From positions 1 to 17,506 of the forward strand of contig JANBPK010001668.1 in assembly GCA_027579435.1 (NCBI GenBank): a stretch of DNA of 17,506 nt, given 5' to 3'. This document shows positions 1 to 7,397 of the stretch, one piece after another. Position 1 is the stretch's first letter. Each line of letters begins with the position of its first letter. This DNA comes from Candolleomyces eurysporus (Eukaryota; Basidiomycota; Agaricomycetes; Agaricales; Psathyrellaceae). A program made the position numbers and the translations under genes. Below the pieces are notes generated by a model. It searched no databases. It saw nothing but the letters and a program-made list of their open reading frames with translations, and was not told the origin of the DNA.

Positions 1-499
1 GTATCAACGGTGAGAGAAACATGACGTCACGCGTTTAGGCGCGTGCGTGTTTGCTGAGAAGATGGATCGGATAGTCATGTACTGCTTGACGAGTGGTCGC
101 GGGACTCAGTGTGAATTCCTGACCCGCAGTATCTTATCCACTCTCTTGGCTTCCAAATGCGTCTCCCCGTCACCCCACCAATACTGAAGAGGACACTTAG
201 GTTGCCACCGGGGCAAGTGCAACTTGAACCAATTTCCCAAGATAGTATTTTGCACTAGCGCTAATTAAACTAGTATACATGGTAGATAGTAATAAATAAG
301 CCTGTAGATCCTTGTAAGCATGGGTAGGTAGCAGGCATCTTGTCTGCCGTCCGGTTGGGGTGCGCTAGCACAGCTTTGATCGATGAGTTGCATGATGAAC
401 AGGGCAGGACCTATTTTCCGGAGCGTTTTGCTGACCTGCCGACTGCTTTTCTCGTGCTGCTGGCGTGCGATGTCTGTCAAGTTGATGGTCAGTAACCGG
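1..499. other. Intergenic stretch, no gene recognised
   Basis: This is the 3' side of the SRAP gene. A 71-codon minus-strand open frame (480-265) has no recognisable domain, and I cannot distinguish it from chance. The only notable short signal is the CRE/ACGCGT overlap at 22-34. Confidence 0.5.
22..29. promoter_or_regulatory. CRE-like palindrome TGACGTCA overlapping an ACGCGT box
   Basis: A perfect 8-bp TGACGTCA palindrome (the ATF/CREB-type site) lies here and runs into ACGCGT (29-34), the core recognised by MBF-type cell-cycle factors in fungi. No gene start is visible nearby, so it may belong to a gene left of the window. Sites this short occur by chance; I only note the overlap. Confidence 0.25.
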
Positions 500-1961
500 T
501 TACATGGTGCATAGCGAAGGTGAGCAGAGGCTGAACCTCACCTCGGGTCTTTCCGGCGAAGCCAAAGGTGTAACTTCCCTGCTAGATGGAGGCGAGGTTG
601 CAATAGTTCCATCATCGACCTCATCGTCTGAGGAAATGATGATCGGACTCGCTGCTACTGCCCTGGCCTTCCCTTTGCGGGACCCAGCCGTAGTAATTGG
701 CTCGGGCAGCTCGTCCAAATCTTCCGACTCGGAGCTCGAAGAACAAATGAGGATCGCAACCTCTCGCTGCTTCCCTTTGCTCGATGACAAAGAGGCAGAG
801 ACTCCCTTTCGACGCGATCTAGGTGTCAATGGGATGTGCTTTACGGGGGTACGGTGACTCCCCCGCACATTTTTCGTGGGCGTTCGAGGCTCACTCAAGC
901 GTTGCTGCCCCGCGCTCGAACCCTCGGCTCTCTGCGGCTGAGAACGCCTAAATGCCTGTCCCTTAAATGCTTCTCGAATTCCCATCTGGCGGAGCGGTGA
1001 AGGCTCAATAGTCTTGGGGTCACGGTCCTTTCCAGGAAGATGCGGGTTCTCAACCTCGTACCTGAGCACATGATCGCGGTCAAAGTTATGGGGCTTATTC
1101 AAAGGCGGAGAACTAGGGGATTGCTAGTACTTACCATTCAAGTGGTGTAGACTGGATATCGTATGGCTCAAGAATAGCCGAGCTATGGGCCTCTGTCCAC
1201 CCATGATGCGAGACATCGAGCCATTCGGGGACCTCCTCTGGCTGTAAGATAGCAGGTTGCTCAGCATGGAGCACTTGAAGGGCTTGACAACTGTTGGTCA
1301 TGATGATTGCAAAGGTGTGTAATTCACCTGACATTTGGGGTTTGGTGCTCAGTATTGAGTTTGAGGCTCTTACAGTGTAAGGCATACGCACCGTCAGTGT
1401 AGTACAGTCCAGAGATATAAAGTAGCCGTTTGTCTTTGCGTCTGACAAAGTACCAAGCCTTCGTGTTGCCTCTGTTGATGGTCTGATAATACCTACGTAC
1501 GGCCGTCGTGCAGCAAGCATAAGCGATCGAATTACGTTGGGTATTAGCATGCCACTCACCCTTGACAAGCAAGTATACACCTCTGATTCTGCCTGTGGGC
1601 CTGCCAGGGCCAAGCTCCTTCAGCGACGCTCTCCGCCTTCGCTATGTAGGTTGGGCCATCTGCTTTCTTTTCAAGTCCCTGCGGAAGCACCCCCCATTTC
1701 ATGGTTTTTGCTTTGTAGGAGCTGCTATCATCCTTGTCCGTAGCCTGAATAATAATGATAGCCCTGTTCGTTGGTTTGAGAATGAAACGAGGATTAAATC
1801 CGGACACATCTTCCCCGGCCGGTTCCTGGGTTGCAATATTGTCTTTCTGCAGCAAGTGTCTTATTTGCTGAGGCTATTGCCAAAGGTTATTAAGAAATTC
1901 TGTGCCCTTTTTGTCATATGAGGCTACGTACTGTCATTCCTTGGGAAAATCGTGAAATCAT
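500..1961 (-). CDS. SRAP-domain (HMCES/YedK-like) protein with degenerate active site and SUMO-interaction-like tail
   Basis: Five exons: 1961-1932, 1873-1560, 1492-1392, 1327-1135, 1061-500. They join in frame to 399 aa. SRAP proteins sense abasic sites in single-stranded DNA and form a DNA-protein crosslink through Cys2. Family landmarks seen: an N-terminus aligning with the MCGRxA start, KPTNRA (core strand, ~residues 43-48), MKWGVLP (~68-74), AKAESVAE (~88-95), RCILACQGYY (~109-117), FAIIMT (~154-159) and LHAEQPAIL (~168-176). Compared with YedK C2/N75/E105/H160, I read Ile2, Ile87, Gln118 and His169, so only the His is kept. Residues 230-399 are Ser/Pro/basic-rich and look disordered, with two hydrophobic-then-acidic stretches (VAILICSSSSESEDLDE, ~314-330; SPIIISSDDEVDD, ~351-363) resembling SUMO-interaction motifs. 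The start is chosen because exons 1-2 align with fungal SRAP N-termini. Domain call firm; loss of catalysis inferred by eye. Confidence 0.82.
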
Positions 1962-2015
1962 GATTGTTGCTGTTGTGAGTCAAGCTGAGAGGTGAAGTTA
2001 CCAGTGAGTGCCAGG

Positions 2016-2021
2016 ACGCGT
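2016..2021. promoter_or_regulatory. ACGCGT box upstream of the SRAP gene
   Basis: ACGCGT lies about 55 bp upstream of the chosen SRAP start codon (1961, minus strand). In fungi this hexamer is the MluI cell-cycle box bound by MBF at S-phase and repair genes. The hexamer occurs several times in the window, about the number expected by chance, so only its position argues for function. Confidence 0.25.
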
Positions 2022-2455
2022 TATCTGTCCTTGTTTGTGAACTGGGATTGGGTAGCCCCCTCGAACGTGGCTCCGAGTCGAATAGTCAAACAGTAGAGGA
2101 GAGCAGGCATATGTGCAAGACAGTGATAACGAAAAACTTGAGTGTGTTAATCCGAGTTGGAAAAGCACGCCGCTTAGACGTGGCCTCGATCGGGATCGGG
2201 ACTGTTGCGATCGATCGAAACACGCGAGCACGGCGTCTAATGCCAATGGCGAGCACAGGTTGGTGCTCCTTTTCGTCAATGGCCATGTTCTGCAATGCCT
2301 CTTCGAAGCCGGAAGAGAGTATAAATGCATTTCAGGAAGGTACACCGAAGTGGAGACCCGTGGACCTTTCCACTCTCAATCGACCTTTTGCAGCCGTCCA
2401 GCTGCTCTGGGCTTCGGGATTCCGTTGACCGTCGTCTCTCAAACCTTCATGGCCT

Positions 2456-2730
2456 GCCCGGTTATTCCTGGACGCGTCTGTTTCATCGTATTCCAATGCC
2501 CCTACCAACTACCAGCGGGAGGATGCTGCTGGGGCGTCGTTTTGTCAAAGTCCGCTGCCCGTCTCACTTCTAATGCGAAGACACTGCTGGTAGTGTCGTG
2601 TGCTCGTCCTCCATTCCCCAGTCCGCTCCCAGAGCAAAAAATAATGCTGGGAACGTGTTCCGTCGAATCCTGCCCCGAAAACTCGCTTGCATTGCGAAGA
2701 TATCGATTGGACGGCCATTTCTGCACCATG
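2456..2730. repeat. Degenerate ~59 bp tandem repeat, left copy (4-5 units)
   Basis: A core resembling GCGAAGATnCTGCTGGGA followed by a GTCGTTT-like end recurs at about 2513, 2572, 2631 and 2692, a spacing of 59-61 bp, with a weaker unit before it. The first two clear units match the first two units of the array at 12365-12755 in the same order and orientation, and a short stretch upstream (around 2410-2440) also resembles the sequence at 12285-12330. The two arrays therefore seem to be copies of one ancestral segment. No coding or transposase signal is seen in it. Confidence 0.6.
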
Positions 2731-3105
2731 GTGCTAAACTCGCTCACCCAACGCGCTTACCCTCACAGGTTTCTGCTACGCTAATTGTAGCGACTGAGCG
2801 AGCGTTTCGATTGGTTGTTTTATAAGTTCGCGTTTCTAATACCCCAGAGCTAGCGATACCCTTTGGATCGTTCGACGAGGTCCGGTCCAGAGTCATCCAT
2901 GGGCTTCACTGGGCTCAGCTGCCGATTTCACTCAAGCACAACTTCTCATATTTCAGCGCACCCCAGTCGATGGGGTATATTGTGAATTCCCATCTCTCCA
3001 TTCATTAAACGACTTCTGAATGATACCTACATTGAACCGCAGGTAATCAAGGGTCGAAGAATATATACGAGCCCGGATCCAGTACAAACAAAAACATAGG
3101 GGCGA

Positions 3106-4483
3106 TCACGACGTCTGCGGGCCCCGAGCCCGCCTGGTCCTCTTTGTTCCGCTGGCTGCCTTCGGAGTGTCCTTCTGCGCCCACGCTGAAAACGCCCCAT
3201 TGAACTCTGCAAATGTTTCGTCGCCGGTAATCGCAAAAATAACACGGTCAAAAGAGAATTTGAACCTCGCGTCCCGTCCCACTAGCAGTCGAGCCCACAG
3301 CCGGGCAATGACGTCCACCCTGTTCTTGAACACCCCCGTCCCAAACGTGCCCAAGACGATGTTTCGGATGCCCTTCTTCTCGAAGAGATACAGGATTCTG
3401 CCCATGCGTTCTTCCATGGTCGCCTCGATTTCCACCTCCAGACTTGCTGCCCAGCCTGTCGTCATGCTGCCCCCATCCGATCGCAGCTCGNCCCGCGTTC
3501 ACTGCAGCACACGACACCACCTCGATCTGATACTGATCCACCGCATCTCCCTCGTCGTTCTGGAACACGACGACTCCCGGAGAGTAGACCATGCCATGTG
3601 TGTAGTACGATGATTGGTCTTGACCGGTTCTCGGTCGACTGTACGCTTCGTAGGCCTTGTCTCGACCAGCTCCCAGTCGGCGGGTGTGCGCTTCATAAAA
3701 GCGGTTGCCCTCAGACGTGGTAAGGGATGCGTACAGCGTGGATACGCGCGCTATCGATTCTTCCTGTGCCTCGGCTCCGTTTATGAACCCCCCTCCCGGC
3801 TTTGTGGCAGAGGCAAAGTTGAGTACCCCCGTTTGAGGAGGTGCCCCCTCGTAGCCTTGGAATCGGTAGGAGTTTGAGAGGATGCGCGCCGCGTCCAGTG
3901 TGGTGACATTGAGTATCGATAAGGATACCTCGGTCACGGTTGATCTCTGGGTGTTGACGACTGGTTTCTTCCTCCACTCTGTCAAAACCGACTCCTCTGG
4001 GAAGAACTTGGTCCTGTCGGTGGTGTTCTTGATATGCAACGGCGTGAATTTTCCTCGATACATGTATGAACCTTTCTCAATGGTCTGGAGTGCCTTCTCT
4101 GCGACCCTCTTGTAGCGATCTCGTTGCGTCTCTGGCACTCCATAGTGCGGTACTCGCTCCGCCCTCTCCAACTTGAACGTTTCTTCACCGCCAACGTTAG
4201 CACACCCAAGTTTGTTGGAATGAGATCCATGCTGCTTGCCTGGGTAACTGGCGTCCCTCGAAGCTTCCCTGGAGGCTTTCCTGGAATTCGAAACGCGTCT
4301 ACTACTAGACCACGGACCTAACATCTTGTCCCAAATGGAGGATAGTACGACTAGCACACCAGCTACGGTTGCAAGAGTAAAAGCGACTTGATTAGCCCGG
4401 AGAGTGGTATCGGTCATTGGCGAAGAATTGACAGGGTTTGAGTTCTTGACCTTTCTTCCTTCCTCACCCAGCGTGTCATGCAT
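3106..4483 (-). CDS. Microbial-type poly(ADP-ribose) glycohydrolase (TIGR02452/DUF2263 family), membrane-anchored; frame broken at N
   Basis: Proteins of this family have a macrodomain-like fold and cleave ADP-ribose chains. Single exon; ~458 aa if the N at 3491 is disregarded. A hydrophobic helix (~residues 33-51) near the N-terminus predicts a membrane anchor, followed by a Ser/Arg/Lys-rich linker. The family N-terminal region is ~residues 121-215. The PARG signature GGG-x7-QEE is complete at ~230-242 (KPGGGFINGAEAQEES), then VVSCAAVNAG (~322-331), then the C-terminal MEERM...VLGTFGTGVFKN block. The frame shifts exactly at the N: the first part (4483-3492) and the last part (to 3106) are in different frames, and the total is a multiple of three only without the N. 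The family Cys in the G-x-G-C-G-x-F motif is Thr here. It lies downstream of, and parallel to, ART-C. A later Met (~23) is an alternative start. Confidence 0.85.
3491..3491. other. Ambiguous base N at a +1 frame break in the PARG-like gene
   Basis: Without this base the two family-matching frames join directly after the VNAG motif, and the CDS length becomes divisible by three (1377 nt). The break is therefore most likely a consensus artefact, not a true pseudogene lesion. Confidence 0.75.
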
Positions 4484-4940
4484 GATCGCAGGCGTGCATG
4501 TTCATCACCTCATCCTTGGTTCGTCTTCTCATCCCCGTTACACACGACCTGGCTCTTTCGCCTGATCTAACCTGAACGGGATAGGGTGGTTCACCGATTG
4601 CGGATACACGCGTCTTTAAGCGCCCATCTCAAGATCAGTCACCGGATATGGTCGAAGTGACCACTTGTAGGCGTTTCGATGTACGACCCATGACCAACGA
4701 AGCCTTTCGCACCCACCTCATGTTTGGAAAACGAGGTTCGAGAACAATTGGTGATGATCCGCAGTATAACACGAAGCCTGAGTCAAGGCTAGTGTGACGA
4801 AGCAAGTGTGTGTATCCTGGTGAAAAATGGGTTGGAGAATTCTGTGGCACCATTCAGTTATCCTGCGGCGTAAACAGTGGACATAACGGAAACCCCTTGA
4901 AACGCGAAGAATACATCGATAACTACGAAACGGAAGTGAA
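4484..4940. other. Spacer between ART-C 3' end and PARG-like 5' end
   Basis: No gene is recognised in this 457 bp spacer. It should hold the PARG-like promoter and the ART-C 3' UTR. An ACGCGT box is at 4608-4613. The part at about 4640-4855, read on the minus strand, resembles two tandem copies at 9500-9990. Confidence 0.5.
4608..4613. promoter_or_regulatory. ACGCGT box upstream of the PARG-like gene
   Basis: This MBF-type hexamer lies about 125 bp upstream of the PARG-like start (4483, minus strand). A similar box precedes the SRAP gene. The evidence is weak, because the hexamer is not enriched in the window overall. Confidence 0.22.
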
Positions 4941-7131
4941 CTACTTCTCAGAGTAGACTATGAGACCCAGAGGTAGGACTGCATCGGTATTGTAAACGCG
5001 CAACTCAGTTCGCGTTTTGTATGAGACGACTGCGACCTGCGATTCAATCCATGCATCAGAACTCATCAGTGGTGTTCTGTGAAAGCAGAGGTCGAAAAAT
5101 ACACACCACATCATCACGGGTGCGTTGAGGTCGGGCAAGTTGTCTTTCAGCGCATTCTCGCAGTCGATCCTGAGGCGCGTGGATGACTCCGACGAAGAGA
5201 AGGGCTTTACTTGGACCTTTTCGAGTGGTGTCAGTGTAAAAGGCCTCGCTAGCTCTGGGGGAGAAACCCTCATTCAATCAGCACGAACTTCAAGAATTAA
5301 TCAAAGTGCTCACTTGGCTGCAGTTAGCGCAGCGGGAACTCCGTGAAGGTAAGTGTGTCGGGAGAATGAGTCTCGCATAATGTTGCAGAAATCGCATGTT
5401 GGTGAAGAACACATGATGATGCTCCCCGAGTCGCCGACGTTGCATTCGCGGTTAATGGCTAACCACCCTTCAGTTTGAACTGGTCTGCTGCCGTTGAGCG
5501 AACGTTCCAGTGCAGCTCTGAATGAGAAGGGTCAATACCGGCATCCCAGACAAGCAATTTGTGGGAAACATACTTGTATGTCTCGTAGCGATCTGCCACA
5601 GCGGGAGGTTGCGCNAAAAAAATACATATGCTGCACTACCACCTTTCGCTGGGACGTGGTCTCCCATCCAGTTTGAAACTGTTTGTGATCTAATGTGAGG
5701 CATGTCTTCAGTTCACAAATATCCAGTAAGACGGGATGCAGTGCACGCTCACACTTTTCAAATAAAAAGTGCCCTCTTGGCATCTCTGTGAGCGCTGGAG
5801 CGCAGCGAATCATCGCCTCCTTGCAGTGATCAGAACAGTATGGTCGGTCACGAAGCACTGGCTTTATCCAACAAGCGAGGCAGCTGCTACAAGTGACGAC
5901 GACGGCTAGATTTCACCATTGGGGCGAGTTAGTTGTGGGGTACCTTAAGCTTAGGAAGCCCATACCATCCGCCAACGTAGCTTTGGCTTTATCCTCGCAC
6001 GCAATTGAGCAGTAGTTCCCTGTTCCAGTTGCAAGCTTAAGACGCTTCTTGCAAACCTAGGATCCATCGTCAATGTGAGGCCGACCGATCCGTGGGTCTA
6101 CACGTACGGCGCACATCCCAGCTGAGGACTTTACTGGGTCGTATTTGGCAGCGCAACGGAGCCCGCATGTGGGATAGACGTGTCCTGAGGAAGCGTTGAC
6201 ATGTTTGGGGCGAGCATGGCACACCTATGGGCGAACAGCTTCAGATCGTCGTTCGAGATGTAGTAGAGGTGAGAAGGACCTACCACGCAAAATCCCGGGT
6301 AGCTCGAAGGCCGAACTGACTCCCAGGCTTCTCTCTCCATCTCTTTTTCCAATTCGGCGGCGCAAGTTAGCCCGCAAGTGGGATAGGATTTCCCGTTCTT
6401 TGAATAGGGCGGCTTTTGTTTACAGACCTTCGAGTGGCGTTAGCCAAGAAGGTCATCAAGGAAACATGGGCTCGTGAACTTACAATGCACAATCGCGGAG
6501 TTTGGGGCCGCTGGTAGCTGTAGCCATCCGACTTGGAGAAGGTGTCCTGGGGCTTCTGGGAACATTCAGCGAACGCGGAATGAGAAGCACGAGGCGAGCC
6601 CTGCAAAACGTGAGCTCTCAATTCTGAGGCTGACCACTCAGTTCTGCTTGAAGGGCACGGGAGCGTTACGGCTTCAGTGTAGGACGTCATTGGTCCGGGG
6701 GAAGGGTCATCCTGAGCCTGAATGCCCGAGCCCAGCACCAGCGAGGTTTTCGAGTCCAACATCTCTATGTCACCCGAGACTGCAGAGTCAAAGGACTCTT
6801 CGGAGTCCACCGACATATCATCATCCGATAAACCATCATCCGATTCCCGAGAACGCAAGAGTTCGTTTTGCTCTTCCGGTCCGTCGAACAGTTGAGGGAT
6901 GATAGGAGGCTGGGCATAAGAGGCGTGGGAAACGGCTGCGATCTGCTCGACGGTCGCGCCGAGATCATGTTCAGCGCCATCGCTGACTGAGCGGCGGGAG
7001 GCACCGACCAGTGTTGTTGGCTCAGAACTGACAACGTTGGCCTGTCTAGAAGCACGGCTTGCAGCGGCAGCAGAAGCATCAAACGTCCCGGCTGGGGTAG
7101 CGGGGGGGTAGGGATAACGCTTTGAAGCCAT
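4941..7131 (-). CDS. ART-C: zinc-finger PARP-like protein lacking catalytic His and Tyr (probable pseudo-ART)
   Basis: Nine exons: 7131-6484, 6427-6284, 6224-6108, 6056-5944, 5886-5753, 5689-5574, 5517-5314, 5254-5107, 5036-4941. With one base less at the N (5615) they join to 572 aa. Exon 1 (216 aa) is Ser/Ala-rich with an acidic patch (~residues 100-130); its start MASKRYPYP matches ART-B. Four C-x2-C...C-x3-C zinc modules follow (~215-370). In the catalytic domain, RYHG is replaced by GWLA (Leu443 at the His position) and the GxY position is Pro (~485), while a Glu remains in RTELRVYN (~552). The internal four-Cys cluster (RECNVG...MC...TCDFC) is kept. Two intron differences from its paralogs: an extra intron at 5887-5943 between modules 3 and 4, and loss of the intron between the His and Tyr exons. 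The frame is otherwise open, so it is not an obvious pseudogene. Donor choice at 5106 versus 5109 is uncertain. Confidence 0.78.
5615..5615. other. Ambiguous base N beside a T/A homopolymer in ART-C exon 6
   Basis: The exon (5689-5574) is 116 nt with the N. The equivalent exons of ART-D and ART-E are both 115 nt, and the paralog-like ending DRYETYK returns to frame only when one base is dropped. This points to a miscounted homopolymer. Confidence 0.75.
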
Positions 7132-7397
7132 CTTGGCTAGTAGGACTTGAGAATAAAGGTACACGGGGCGAGGGTGGCTTTCTCGGGTGCATATCATATA
7201 TGCCGCAAACCATGTGTGTGACAGTGCGTAGCCCACCATGATAGACGCCAGCAAGCAAACCATTCTGAGCAGAGCTTGGTTTGCAACAACACGAGGAGTT
7301 GTCGTGTTGCCTTTCTTCTCGAGTTCTGTCACGATTACCTTGTTATGAAGACTTTAAAAGAACGACACCTGGTCGACTTGACTTACCCAGTATCATC
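7132..7397. promoter_or_regulatory. Shared divergent promoter region of ART-C and ART-A
   Basis: Only 266 bp separate the ART-C and ART-A start codons, which point away from each other. The ART-C-proximal part (to about 7290) is clearly similar, in reverse orientation, to the 165 bp upstream of ART-B, including TTTGCTTGCT and the run into the ATGGCTTC start. The ART-A-proximal part has no such match. An imperfect palindrome lies at about 7282-7310. Confidence 0.6.

Larger units (their letters stand above)
1962..3105. other. Intergenic region without a recognised gene
   Basis: This lies between the SRAP 5' end and the PARG-like 3' end. Open frames on both strands (the longest 223 codons, plus strand, 2113-2784) carry no recognisable domain and run through the ~59 bp repeat, so I do not call them genes. 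The SRAP promoter should lie in the left part. Confidence 0.5.

Noticed and set aside
504..857. Plus-strand 117-codon open frame
   Set aside because: It lies opposite the Ser-rich tail of the SRAP gene; it is a shadow with no domain signal.
2456..2730. Possible CRISPR-like array of regular repeats
   Set aside because: The units are degenerate along their whole length, there is no conserved-repeat/variable-spacer pattern, and the host is a eukaryote.
2113..2784. 223-codon plus-strand open frame
   Set aside because: It runs through the degenerate ~59 bp repeat, has no recognisable motif and no supporting splice or homology signal.
3167..3613. Plus-strand open frame of about 148 codons through the PARG-like gene
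   Set aside because: It is antisense to a recognised family domain and crosses the N; the minus strand explains the sequence.
5255..5313. Alternative acceptors in ART-C at TTGAAG and AATGAG
   Set aside because: The first leads to a stop and the second shifts frame; CCCCCAG keeps the phase-2 junction seen in the paralogs.
7282..7310. Imperfect palindrome in the ART-A/ART-C promoter
   Set aside because: The arms are short and mismatched; the ART-B counterpart conserves only part of it, so I do not call it an operator.
7281..7397. Upstream in-frame extension of ART-A
   Set aside because: It would need a non-ATG start (TTG) and has no match in ART-B; the ATG at 7398 is preferred.
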